Assembly: GCA_965261315.1 (NCBI GenBank)
Contig: CBDHDM010000039.1
Location: forward strand, 124,001-188,000
Length of the DNA: 64,000 nucleotides
DNA from: Endozoicomonas sp965261315
GTDB lineage: Bacteria > Pseudomonadota > Gammaproteobacteria > Pseudomonadales > Endozoicomonadaceae
Reading direction: 5' to 3'
Part shown: positions 56,413 to 64,000 of the stretch, piece by piece
Numbering within the stretch: the stretch's first letter is position 1
Layout: every line of letters begins with the position of its first letter
Program-made: the position numbers and the translations under genes
Notes under the pieces: model-generated
Databases searched by the model: none
What the model was told of the DNA's origin: nothing
Seen by the model: the letters and a program-made list of their open reading frames with translations, nothing else

Positions 56413-56922
56413 TTAAACGATTGATAAAACGCGAAAATTTGTTTTTCTGATTCCTGATTTTTCAGTCCTGCAAAAAAAAGAAAAACAGCCTTGAGCATCA
56501 GAACCTTGAGCTTCAGAACAAAGAGGGTCTGAGCGTTTGGTCATTATTTCGTGTCCAAAAATATTCATCGAAAACTGTTGTAATAAATCATTTTGAGCGA
56601 TCCGCGCATTTGGATTTTTATTACTGTCTCTTCTTGATGGTGCTTCTTGATAGGCATAACTCAATACTCTCAGAATAACGGTAAACAGATCTCTGTCGGT
56701 ATAAGTCATCAGATCTTTTGCACTTTTTAACACTTGGGTCATTTTAATTGTTCTGTTGTGGATAGAAAAATCGCTAAAACAAGCATCATTGAATGTACTT
56801 AAAGATGTTTGTGATAAAAAATTTTTCTCTCGCAGCAGTTTGCAGAGTAGATTTTCGCATTCATGAGGAGATTCAAGCAACCCGCCTGGTATTTTTTGTA
56901 TCAAAGGAATGCACTGATTCAT
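56413..56922 (-). CDS. Hypothetical protein, possibly the 3' part of the next entry
   Basis: 169 aa from ATG 56922. Helical, with LLESPHECENLLCKLLREKN and a C-terminal CFSFFCRTEKSG. No family recognised. It overlaps the 227-aa frame by 50 bases in a different frame, and its N-terminal residues (CIPLIQKIPGGLLES) would continue that protein naturally if one indel near 56920 were corrected. I could not decide between two overlapping genes and one frameshifted gene. Confidence 0.5.
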   Translation of the reverse strand: MNQCIPLIQKIPGGLLESPHECENLLCKLLREKNFLSQTSLSTFNDACFSDFSIHNRTIKMTQVLKSAKDLMTYTDRDLFTVILRVLSYAYQEAPSRRDSNKNPNARIAQNDLLQQFSMNIFGHEIMTKRSDPLCSEAQGSDAQGCFSFFCRTEKSGIRKTNFRVLSIV

Positions 56923-57556
56923 TTAACACAGACGATGCGTTATTATATCTGAACAAACCTCCGGTATGCTCTTTAATATGGGGTGTAATCACATCCTCAA
57001 TCAGCCTTACATTTAATGCAAACCGGCAGTGTGTGGGAAATCGATCGTGGTTGGATAATTTTTTTCTTTGTTCTGTTGTGCACTGGTCAAATAACTCACC
57101 CGAAAATAATTCTTTATGAGACGTCAGTAATTTTATCTGTTCTTCAATGGAGGACCCGCTGAAATTATCCAAAACTGATAACTGAACTGCCGACATTTTC
57201 TGAAAACTTGGTCTGGTGTTGTTTTCAGGATCGGAACACTGCTGTTTAACAGGCTGTGAAATAGTAACATTTCCTTCTTTATCCAGACAGGAAAGCTGAC
57301 ATTCTATTTCAGTTATTGGCGAACATTTTCTATCCCCTGGTTCGGTGAGGCTAAGCTTTTCTGGACTGCAGATGTAAGATTCTTTTGAACAATCAACGTA
57401 CTTATGACAACTTCCTCTTGCGCGAACCATTTTCTCACGGCCAAAGAGGGAATTCACTTCCTGCTCTCCGTCGTTCTCTCCGTCGTTGTGCCAGGCAGAA
57501 TCCTTTGTACCGAAATCAGAGTTTGTACATCCAGACATCCCAGTTTTTAAATTCAT
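56873..57556 (-). CDS. Hypothetical Cys-rich protein, possibly frameshifted
   Basis: 227 aa. The first 110 residues are Cys- and Ser-rich with no signal peptide (CHKYVDCSKESYICSPEKL). The second half is more regular (LDNFSGSSIEEQIKLLTSH, THCRFALNVRLIEDVI). No domain recognised. The last 17 residues (VHSFDTKNTRRVA end) run out of frame with a plausible continuation in the 169-aa frame. It lies between the eut remnants and IS fragments, so it may itself be decaying. Confidence 0.5.
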   Translation of the reverse strand: MNLKTGMSGCTNSDFGTKDSAWHNDGENDGEQEVNSLFGREKMVRARGSCHKYVDCSKESYICSPEKLSLTEPGDRKCSPITEIECQLSCLDKEGNVTISQPVKQQCSDPENNTRPSFQKMSAVQLSVLDNFSGSSIEEQIKLLTSHKELFSGELFDQCTTEQRKKLSNHDRFPTHCRFALNVRLIEDVITPHIKEHTGGLFRYNNASSVLNESVHSFDTKNTRRVA

Positions 57557-57594
57557 AGATCAGAAGCCCCGCTGTTTGACTAAGGCTAGTTTAA

Positions 57595-57611
57595 CCTAGA
57601 TTCAGCAGTTG
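57595..57611. repeat. Orphan IS1380-type terminal repeat
   Basis: CCTAGATTCAGCAGTTG matches the right end of the IS1380 element (46181-46197 reversed) at 16 of 17 positions. No matching partner or transposase follows, so it may be a relic of another copy. Confidence 0.5.
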
Positions 57612-57682
57612 GATGCGGAATTTGTGGGAAATCAGAGCGTTCTCAGCAAGGCGCGTCGTGCTGCCAATGGCCGTAGCCCTAG

Positions 57683-57911
57683 GAGGCTGACCGAGAATAG
57701 ACTTATCCGTTATGATAAGCCCTTAAATACGATGCATTAATGCCAAATGTTACGACCACCAAAATTCAAGGACAGCCCGATTGAGTTTGATCAGCACCTG
57801 CTGTTTCCAACCAATATTTTTGACCTGCTACCGGCAGATCACGACTGTTTCGTTTATGAAACTCTCTTTCAGGGCCTGGATACTTCGGAAGTTGAGAAAA
57901 AATATCACCAC
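57683..57911 (+). mobile_element. Truncated 5' end of a second IS1182-type copy
   Basis: 229 bases nearly identical to the left end of the element at 25382, including the terminal repeat, the promoter region and the first 54 or so transposase codons, with a few substitutions. It is preceded by CTAG and breaks off after ATATCACCAC at 57911. The rest of the element is missing. Confidence 0.85.
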
Positions 57912-58057
57912 ATGAGCTGGCCTCGGTAGCAGAAATTGCCTGCGCTTCGGGTGAGACCATTCATAATATGCCTTTCCCTGTATCGGAAGGCACAGTCCTT
58001 TCAGCTCTCCTGACTGCGGACAGGCTTGGAGAAATGTACGCCAATGATACCAGCTCA
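57912..58057 (+). pseudogene. Unidentified 3' gene fragment joined to the IS relic
   Basis: A frame entering from the IS boundary reads ELASVAEIACASGETIHNMP, then FPVSEGTVLSALLTADRLGE and ends MYANDTSS before TAA at 58055-58057. The even, protein-like composition suggests the true C-terminus of a gene cut by the IS event. I do not recognise the family. It converges with urtE. Confidence 0.4.
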
Positions 58058-58063
58058 TAAATT

Positions 58064-58481
58064 TTAAACAGTCATCAAACGACGTACAGCAGCTTCATCC
58101 ATAGAGCCTCCAGCTCCAGATAGAGCCACCTCCCCTCGATCCAGCACCACAAAGGTATCCGCCAGATCACGGGCAAACTCAAAGAACTGTTCAACCAGAA
58201 GAATGGCCATCTCGCCCCGGTCACGAAGCAGGCCTATTACTGACTGAATATCCTTAATGATGGAAGGTTGAATGCCTTCCGTTGGCTCATCCAGAATCAG
58301 CAGCTCTGGTTGTGTTACCAGCGCCCGTGCAATGGCCAGCTGTTGCTGCTGACCACCGGACAAGTCTCCACCCCTGCGATGACGCATTTGTTGAAGCACT
58401 GGAAACAGGTCGAAAATTTCCGGATCAATCCGTCGTTTTGAACGGGGCAAACAGGCAAAGCCGGTTTCCAGGTTCTCCTGA
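58064..58481 (-). pseudogene. urtE: 3' part of urea transporter ATPase gene urtE
   Basis: Reads QENLETGFACLPRSKRRIDP, then the ABC signature LSGGQQQQLAIARAL, Walker B LLILDEPTEGI and switch His-like region LLVEQFFEFA, to TGA at 58064. The Walker A half is at 60209-60505, beyond the IS1182 element inserted at 58482. The CTGA at 58478-58481 is the target duplication. Confidence 0.9.
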
Positions 58482-60208
58482 GAGGCTGTTGCAAAAACCG
58501 TTTTTGGACAACCTTGATAGACTGGGAACCTCTCTCATGCAGCCATGGTGGCCCACATAAAAAGCCTATTGCAATCTGATGAAAAATTACTGCCCGTCAA
58601 AACGGCTTTAAATTGACACCAAAGGCGGTAAAAAGCCGCAAAATCAGGCTTGAAGCAGCAGCGGCCACTACCCTGCTGAGATTGTATGCCAACAGGTGGA
58701 GGCTGAACTCCAGTTTAACGCCCGATAGGCCTCGACGACGGAAACGGTTGAGCCCCTGTACCGTTCTCAGATGGCCGAAAACCGGTTCCACCATCGCTTT
58801 TCGATGTTTAAATACCTTTTTAGCTGCCGGGTGTTGCATGGTTTCCCGTAGTGCGTCTTTGGCATCATCAATGGTAAACCGGCTGATCTGCCTGCCTTTC
58901 TTTTTACTGCTTGTGCACCGGTTTTGCAGTGGGCAGTTCTGGCAATCTGCCCCGCCATAGACCCTTGCGGCATCAGCCTTTGCATTTTTACCGGGTTGAT
59001 AAAGAAGCACCAATGTCTGCTCACCAGGGCAGTAGTAAACATCATTTGTCGTATCATAACGGAAACGACTTTTATGGAATTTTTTGCCCTTTTTAGGTTT
59101 GCCCGGCTTGCCACTCTCCGGACACAACAGGCTGATATCACGATCTATCGTTGTCGTGATGACGGTTTCATTGGCATAACCTCCATCCAGCAGTAATTCA
59201 TCAGGACTTTGTCCGGTAGTGCGTACTGCCTGATCCAGCATCTCTGGAATAACGGCCGTTTCGTTGGTGGGATCAACGGCCACGGCGACCACCACCCGTT
59301 TCTCATTGGCCAGAACCGAAGGGGTATAACCAGGCGCATAACCTCGCCCCCGTTTCATTTTCTGAATAATGGCTTCAGGCTCTGTTGGGCCCATGGTGTT
59401 TTCAGCGGCTTTCTGGCTACGTTTTCTGCGCTTTTCCTTTTGGGTAAGCAGCGTCTCAAGAACCACCGTCTTGTGTTCGACTACTGTCTGCTTTTCTTCA
59501 TCCCCGGGCGCTTTCTCCGCTTGACGCCGAGCTTCTTCCAGAGCAGCCCTGGCCGCTTCTTCTTTCACCAGATTGTAATTCGAACAAGCCGCTTCAATGG
59601 TGGTGCCATCACCGGCCAGACAGTGGCCTGAAGAGCGGGTCTTTTTCAGTGCCAACCGGGCGAGATCCTCAAAAAAACTGAGGCTCAGGGATTCGGCATG
59701 CATAATGACAAACCGGCCAATATTGGCATGATCCGGAAAGATACCGCCACTGACCCACATGCAGCCCAGATTAAGCCGGGCAAGTGCCTCCAGCCCTCGC
59801 AGAGAAGTTACGCCCTGCATGATGCCGTAAAGAATAAGCCCGACCATGTTGCGAGGTGCATAGGGTGGGCGACCCGATTTGCCATAGCGTGCTTCAAATT
59901 CCGACCAGTCCAGTTCGTTAAGGAAATCAGCAACAATGATGGGGGTTTTCTGACCAGCCTGTTCCAGGTGTTGTTGCAGGTAGGTATGTCCAATCGTGAT
60001 GTCCGATGGTTGCGGAGCAAGAAAGCGCCTTTGCTGGCCTATACCCTGATGGTTCACCGATCCTTTTTCTGGGATGTCAGACAGTTCGGAGAAAATGTCG
60101 TATTGGGAAGTACGACTGATATCCAATTTTTGCTTTGTTGTCATGGCTGGTTATGCTGGCGCTGGAATAGCGGTATTTTAATAGCTTTCGGGGTTTCGCG
60201 ACAGCCTC
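58482..60208 (-). mobile_element. IS1182-family insertion sequence inside urtE, 4-bp CTGA duplication
   Basis: 1727 bp. The ends GAGGCTGTTGC and GAGGCTGTCGC are inverted; CTGA flanks both (58478-58481, 60209-60212). Deleting the element and one CTGA restores the urtE frame (LTVQENLETG). The end motif and 4-bp duplication match the element at 25382, which points to the same family. Confidence 0.9.
58597..60144 (-). CDS. IS1182-family transposase
   Basis: 515 aa, uninterrupted. N-terminus as in IS1182 (SGRPPYAPRNMVGLILYGIM), catalytic Asp regions GHCLAGDGTTIEAACSNY and LLLDGGYANETVI, a zinc-like CQNCPLQNRC, and the terminal EPVFGHLRTVQGLNRFRRRG with the catalytic Glu. It should be active and explains the split of urtE. 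Confidence 0.93.
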   Translation of the reverse strand: MTTKQKLDISRTSQYDIFSELSDIPEKGSVNHQGIGQQRRFLAPQPSDITIGHTYLQQHLEQAGQKTPIIVADFLNELDWSEFEARYGKSGRPPYAPRNMVGLILYGIMQGVTSLRGLEALARLNLGCMWVSGGIFPDHANIGRFVIMHAESLSLSFFEDLARLALKKTRSSGHCLAGDGTTIEAACSNYNLVKEEAARAALEEARRQAEKAPGDEEKQTVVEHKTVVLETLLTQKEKRRKRSQKAAENTMGPTEPEAIIQKMKRGRGYAPGYTPSVLANEKRVVVAVAVDPTNETAVIPEMLDQAVRTTGQSPDELLLDGGYANETVITTTIDRDISLLCPESGKPGKPKKGKKFHKSRFRYDTTNDVYYCPGEQTLVLLYQPGKNAKADAARVYGGADCQNCPLQNRCTSSKKKGRQISRFTIDDAKDALRETMQHPAAKKVFKHRKAMVEPVFGHLRTVQGLNRFRRRGLSGVKLEFSLHLLAYNLSRVVAAAASSLILRLFTAFGVNLKPF

Positions 60209-60505
60209 CTGAACCGTCAGCAAAGGGAAAATCTGCCGCCCCTGGGGAACATAGGCAATACCTTTTCTAGCTCTTGAATGAGAAGAGTTACTGGCAATAT
60301 TGGACCCCTGCCACATTATCTTGCCAGATGTCGGCGTGACTCGACCCGCTACTGCGTTCATCAGGGTGGTTTTTCCGACACCATTACGCCCCATGACGCT
60401 GGTCACCTTACCTTTACGAACCTCAATGGATACCGACTTCAGCGCCTGGCTAGCACCGTAAAACACATCAATGCCCTGTACTGCAAGTGTTCCTTCCATA
60501 ACCAC
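60209..60505 (-). pseudogene. urtE: 5' part of urea transporter ATPase gene urtE
   Basis: Starts at 60505 (or the ATG at 60499). Walker A is GRNGVGKTTLMNAVAG; then YVPQGRQIFPLLTVQE, after which the IS1182 end reads through to a stop at 60077. UrtE and UrtD are the two ATPases of the urea importer; with UrtE split, transport through this copy should fail unless another copy exists. Confidence 0.9.
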
Positions 60506-60514
60506 TGCTTTCCC

Positions 60515-61279
60515 CTATCGCCCTAAATACACGTCGATAACCTTTTGATTCTGCTGAACGTGATCCAGTGAACCAGAAGCCAGCACACTGCCTTCATGAA
60601 GTACCATCACCGGACACGCCAGCGCCCGAATAAATGCCATATCATGTTCAACCACAACCACGCTGCGTTCTTTAGCCAACTCTCTGAGCAAGTCAGCAGT
60701 CCGAAAGGTTTCTTCGTCCGTCATACCGGCAGCAGGCTCATCCACCAGCAATAATTCAGGCTCCTGCAACAGCAACATGCCAATTTCCAGCCACTGTTTC
60801 TGGCCATGGGATAGCGATGACCCAAGCCAGTCGTTCCGGTCTGACAAACGAATAAGATCCATCACTTCGTCAATCCTTTTGGAACCCTTTGTATCAAGGG
60901 CTCCAAACATGGAAGCAAATGGAGACCGGCGCCCGGCAAGGGCCAGCTCCAGATTCTCCCATACCGTCAGGCTTTCAATCACCGAGGGTTTCTGAAACTT
61001 ACGGCCAATCCCCATGTTGGCCACTTCTGTTTCATCGTAACGAGTCAGGTCCACCTCTCCACGGAAATAAACATCACCGGAGTCTGGTCGGGTTTTACCC
61101 GTCACTACATCCATCATGGTGCTCTTACCGGCACCATTTGGGCCAATAATCGCACTCAGTTCGTTCTCTCGAACCATAAAGGACAACTCATTCAGTGCCC
61201 GAAAGCCATCAAAACTGACAGTGACATTGTTAAGATAGAGAAGCGTGTCATTGGGTATATGCTTATCAACCATGGTCAA
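60515..61279 (-). CDS. urtD: Urea ABC transporter ATP-binding protein UrtD
   Basis: 254 aa from 61279, overlapping urtC by 14 bases; an ATG at 61273 is an alternative. Walker A GPNGAGKSTMMDVVTG, signature SLSHGQKQWLEIGMLL, Walker B LLLVDEPAAGM and HDMAFIRAL are intact. The LVDEPAAGMTDEE sequence is typical of the branched-chain/urea subfamily. Confidence 0.95.
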   Translation of the reverse strand: MTMVDKHIPNDTLLYLNNVTVSFDGFRALNELSFMVRENELSAIIGPNGAGKSTMMDVVTGKTRPDSGDVYFRGEVDLTRYDETEVANMGIGRKFQKPSVIESLTVWENLELALAGRRSPFASMFGALDTKGSKRIDEVMDLIRLSDRNDWLGSSLSHGQKQWLEIGMLLLQEPELLLVDEPAAGMTDEETFRTADLLRELAKERSVVVVEHDMAFIRALACPVMVLHEGSVLASGSLDHVQQNQKVIDVYLGR

Positions 61280-62450
61280 CTAACTCCGTCTTCTCTATAG
61301 AGCCATTATGCTGTGCTCTACGCTTGCTGATTACATCAATAACTTGCTGATAAAGCCCCACCAGCCCTTTAGGAAGCCAGAGTGTAGTAATGACGAACAG
61401 TGCACCCAGGGCAAATAGCCAAGCGTCCGGCATCGCACCGGTAAACCAGGTTTTGGCGTAATTCACGACCACGGCACCAATGACCGCACCATACAGTGTT
61501 CCACGGCCACCAACGGCTACCCAGATCACCAGCTCAATGGAGTTAATGGGAGAAAACTCACCGGGGTTAATAATCCCTACCTGAGGAACATAAAGCGCAC
61601 CGGCAATCCCTGCCAGAATGGCTGAAAGGATAAAGGCCAGAAGCTTGTAATGTTCAACCCGGTATCCCATAAAACGCACACGGCTCTCAGCATCCCGAAC
61701 AGCAATCAGAACCCGGCCATAACGGCTGTTTACCAGCCAGCGGCAAATCAGGTAACCCATCACCAGAGCCAGGGCGGAGCTGATCAGCAAAGCAACACGG
61801 GTTCCATCACTTTGCAGGCTGAAGCCCAGCAGATCCTTAAAGTCCGTAAGACCATTGTTACCGCCAAAGCCAAAGTCATTCTGGAAAAACAGCAACATCA
61901 GGGCGTAGGTCATGGCCTGAGTGATAATAGAAAGATAAACTCCTGTCACCCGCGAGCGGAAGGCCAGCCAGCCAAAGAGGAAAGCCAGCAGGCCGGGTAT
62001 CAAAGCCACCATCACCATGGCCACACCAAAAGAGTCAAACCCGTGCCAGTACCAGGGCAACTCCTGCCAGTTAAGAAATACCATGAAGTCGGGCAATTCA
62101 GGGTTACCATAAACACCGCGATCACCAATCTGGCGCATCAGGTACATACCCATGGCATAACCACCCAGGGCAAAAAATGCCCCATGACCCAGACTGAGAA
62201 TGCCGCAGTATCCCCAGACCAGATCCAATGCCAGTGCCAGCAGTCCATAGCAGAGATACTTCCCCAGCAAGGTGACGGTATAGTTGCTGACATGCAGTGG
62301 CGACCCTTCCGGCATCACCGTATTCAGCAGCACAACCACAAAAGTGATTGCCATCACTGACGACATCAGAAGTTTACCCGCACGACTTTCCACTACGGGC
62401 TCAGCCACCAACAGCCGGGTCAGCCAGCCTTTATTCATTCCTTTCGTCAT
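61266..62450 (-). CDS. urtC: Urea ABC transporter permease UrtC
   Basis: 394 aa integral membrane protein of the LivM type with about ten segments. Characteristic blocks are YGLLALALDLVWGYCGILSL, GHGAFFALGGYAMGMYLMRQ and ESRVRFMGYRVEHYKLLAFI. It pairs with UrtB to form the channel. Three bases separate it from urtB. Confidence 0.95.
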   Translation of the reverse strand: MTKGMNKGWLTRLLVAEPVVESRAGKLLMSSVMAITFVVVLLNTVMPEGSPLHVSNYTVTLLGKYLCYGLLALALDLVWGYCGILSLGHGAFFALGGYAMGMYLMRQIGDRGVYGNPELPDFMVFLNWQELPWYWHGFDSFGVAMVMVALIPGLLAFLFGWLAFRSRVTGVYLSIITQAMTYALMLLFFQNDFGFGGNNGLTDFKDLLGFSLQSDGTRVALLISSALALVMGYLICRWLVNSRYGRVLIAVRDAESRVRFMGYRVEHYKLLAFILSAILAGIAGALYVPQVGIINPGEFSPINSIELVIWVAVGGRGTLYGAVIGAVVVNYAKTWFTGAMPDAWLFALGALFVITTLWLPKGLVGLYQQVIDVISKRRAQHNGSIEKTELVDHG

Positions 62451-62453
62451 ACC

Positions 62454-63839
62454 TTATCCCTCAACTGCCCGGCCTTTCAGGGCAAACAAACCCCTTGGCC
62501 TTTTCTGGATAAATAAAATGATGAAGACCAATACCAGAATCTTGGCAACGACAGCCCCTGCCCATGGCTCAAGGAACTTATTGACAACCCCAAGACTCAT
62601 GGCAGCAACCAGAGTTCCCCAGAGGTTTCCGACACCACCAAACACCACGACCATAAATGAATCAATGATGTAATTCTGGCCAAGGTTTGGCCCGACATTG
62701 GTGAGCTGAGAAAGCGCAACACCGGCAACACCGGCTACCCCGGAGCCCAATCCGAAAGTCAGTGCATCGACACGACCGGTGGGAATACCCATGGAGCTGG
62801 CCATAGCGCGATTCTGGGTGACGGCACGAATATTCAAGCCAAAACGGGTATAGCGCATGACAAACAGGAGCGTCAGAAATACCACCAGACTGAAGCCAAC
62901 AATGTATAGCCGGTTCCAGGTTAACGACAGAGCCTCATTAATGACCCAAGAACCACTCATCCATGCGGGAGTGACCACTTCCTGATTCAATGGCGAGAAA
63001 ATAGTTCTGACGGCCTGTTGCAGAATCAAGCTGATACCGAACGTGGCCAGCAATGTTTCCAGGGGACGGCCATACAGATGCTCAATAACAAGGCGCTCAA
63101 TTAATACACCGGTAGCACCCGCTACCAGAAAGGCAAGCGGCACAGCAATAAACAAGGATTGATCTATCAGCTCAGGAAACAGGGACTGAATGACGAACGT
63201 CGTATAGGCACCGAGCATCATCATTTCGCCATGGGCCATGTTAATAACCCCCATGACTCCGAAAGTAATGGCCAGGCCTATTGCTGATAGCAACAGTACG
63301 GAGCCCAGGCTTAAACCAAAAAAGATATTCTCTGCTGCTGCATAGTATTTCTGTCGCTGATCAATTTCTGAAAGTGCTGCATTGATAGCCTGAGCAAGAG
63401 GCGTGTTCTCAGTCGTTGTCAGAGTGGCTGCAAGTACTGATCGAATAAATGGGTTATCAGAACGAGTCAGCACATCGACTGCATCAATCTGTTCACTACG
63501 GCTACCACGCTGAAAAATTTCCAGTGACAGTGCCAAGTCCAAAGCATCAATAACGTCCTGGCTATTTTCACTTGCTCTCATGGTTCGAAGGGTTTCCAGC
63601 GTGCGCCCATCAAGCGTTTTTAATGAAGCCTGAATGGCTTTTTTTCGAGTGTCCGGATCACTGGATTTTAGATCCCAGGATGCCAGCGCTGTTTTCAGGG
63701 CAGTACGGAGCTGATTATTAATTCTTACTTTCTTTTCCTCGTTCCCATGCTCAGCGTGAGAATGCATACCTAATGTTACAGAGACTTCGGACCACCAATT
63801 TGCTGTGTCATTACAGAAAAGTCCGGCAGGCATTCCCAC
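62454..63839 (-). CDS. urtB: Urea ABC transporter permease UrtB, 5' end replaced by a repeat
   Basis: 461 aa as drawn from a GTG at 63839 (ATG at 63833 is alternative). The LivH-type membrane domain starts near residue 172 (FFGLSLGSVLLLSAIGLAIT) and is intact (GVMGVINMAHGEMMMLGAYT; GSGVAGVAGVALSQ). UrtB normally begins with a signal peptide and a periplasmic domain. Here the first 35 or so codons, including both possible starts, lie inside the palindromic repeat at 63738-63858; genuine UrtB sequence begins only near RINNQLRTAL. Signal peptide and native promoter appear lost. Confidence 0.85.
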   Translation of the reverse strand: MGMPAGLFCNDTANWWSEVSVTLGMHSHAEHGNEEKKVRINNQLRTALKTALASWDLKSSDPDTRKKAIQASLKTLDGRTLETLRTMRASENSQDVIDALDLALSLEIFQRGSRSEQIDAVDVLTRSDNPFIRSVLAATLTTTENTPLAQAINAALSEIDQRQKYYAAAENIFFGLSLGSVLLLSAIGLAITFGVMGVINMAHGEMMMLGAYTTFVIQSLFPELIDQSLFIAVPLAFLVAGATGVLIERLVIEHLYGRPLETLLATFGISLILQQAVRTIFSPLNQEVVTPAWMSGSWVINEALSLTWNRLYIVGFSLVVFLTLLFVMRYTRFGLNIRAVTQNRAMASSMGIPTGRVDALTFGLGSGVAGVAGVALSQLTNVGPNLGQNYIIDSFMVVVFGGVGNLWGTLVAAMSLGVVNKFLEPWAGAVVAKILVLVFIILFIQKRPRGLFALKGRAVEG

Positions 63840-63858
63840 GGAGGACCGTGGGAACGAG
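63738..63858. repeat. 121-bp element with inverted palindromic ends (MITE- or REP-like)
   Basis: The left arm (63738-63765) begins CTCGTTCCCATGCTC; the right arm (63830-63858) ends CGTGGGAACGAG. The arms are imperfect inverted copies and each can fold on itself. Similar GTTCCCACG...CGTGGGAAC palindromes are common dispersed repeats in bacteria. It forms the junction between urtB and the fragment upstream. Confidence 0.75.
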
Positions 63859-64000
63859 GTTCATGGTTCGGTCTATCCGGGAAATGTCTTGAAAGAGATT
63901 ATTGACGTTACCATCAATGACCTCACTTCCTGTAACCCGACCGCCACCATCTTCTTCATCCGTGAGCCGCTGGCTTTCGAAGAGTTTTACATCATCACTG
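63811..64000 (-). pseudogene. Phage-like protein fragment, cut by the repeat element
   Basis: The frame is open from the window end. It reads VKLFESQRLTDEEDGGGRVT, GSEVIDGNVNNLFQDISRID and RT, then runs into the palindromic repeat and stops at 63811. The SQRLTDE-DGGGR-TG-E-xDG-NNLFxDIS pattern recalls structural proteins from prophages of gammaproteobacteria; this is from memory and unverified. The C-terminus beyond the repeat is missing. The expected urtA is not here. Confidence 0.45.

Noticed and set aside
61650..62360. Long + strand open frame opposite urtC
   Set aside because: Shadow of urtC; composition is unlike a real protein (many His, Gln and Pro).
1..64000. CRISPR array
   Set aside because: No regularly spaced short direct repeats were seen; the only tandem repeat noted is the 29-bp duplication.

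Overview
The window reads as a chromosomal segment of a marine, host-associated gammaproteobacterium, most likely Endozoicomonas or a close relative. Housekeeping genes are gammaproteobacterial (asmA, mutY, yggX, selO, serA, pepA, oppABCDF, a QseBC-like pair). Between them lie eukaryote-like or effector-like genes (Ser/Thr kinase, tyrosine phosphatase with a polyproline motif, a large autotransporter, a candidate cysteine protease), many insertion sequences and many broken genes. The genus is inferred from gene content, not from a search.

Layout. 1-5.1 kb: DUF11 and choice-of-anchor-L type surface proteins, the second frameshifted near its end, then a deleted IS630 relic. 5.3-5.6 kb: tRNA-Phe with a strong promoter and a terminator. 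5.6-8.8 kb: two-component system and a methyltransferase. 8.9-12 kb: a frameshifted FAD oxidase whose motifs are in circularly permuted order, then yggX and selO. 12.1-18.6 kb: a 480-aa protein with a possible Cys-His-Asp triad and a 1674-aa autotransporter, overlapping tail to tail. 19-24.3 kb: mutY, asmA and a triple-SPOR protein. 24.6-30.8 kb: secreted gamma-glutamylcyclotransferase-like protein, an IS1182-type element whose target duplication contains the serA stop codon, serA, DUF4404, FAH-family hydrolase, a lone receiver protein and a YciA thioesterase. 31.3-32.6 kb: a decayed hypothetical gene. 32.7-40 kb: pepA and oppABCDF. 40.4-44.3 kb: small stress or envelope genes, a periplasmic binding protein and the kinase.

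44.5-56 kb holds remains of a B12-dependent ethanolamine/microcompartment locus: a BMC shell-protein tail next to an IS1380 element, a eutG-like dehydrogenase split by a 2.27-kb insertion carrying two paralogous unknown genes, an adenosyltransferase, eutA, and a frameshifted eutH. 58-64 kb is a urea ABC transporter operon (urtB-C-D-E) in which urtE is cut by an IS1182 element, the 5' end of urtB is replaced by a palindromic repeat, and urtA is absent from its usual place, where a phage-like fragment lies. Two nitrogen-scavenging systems are therefore decaying side by side through IS insertion and small indels, which fits a lineage adapting to a nutrient-rich host niche.

I saw no CRISPR array, rRNA or replication origin. 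The most unusual items are the permuted FAD oxidase, the two-gene cassette in eutG, the phosphatase with an SH3-ligand-like motif broken by a 29-bp tandem duplication, and the kinase with Glu where the ATP-binding Lys is expected.
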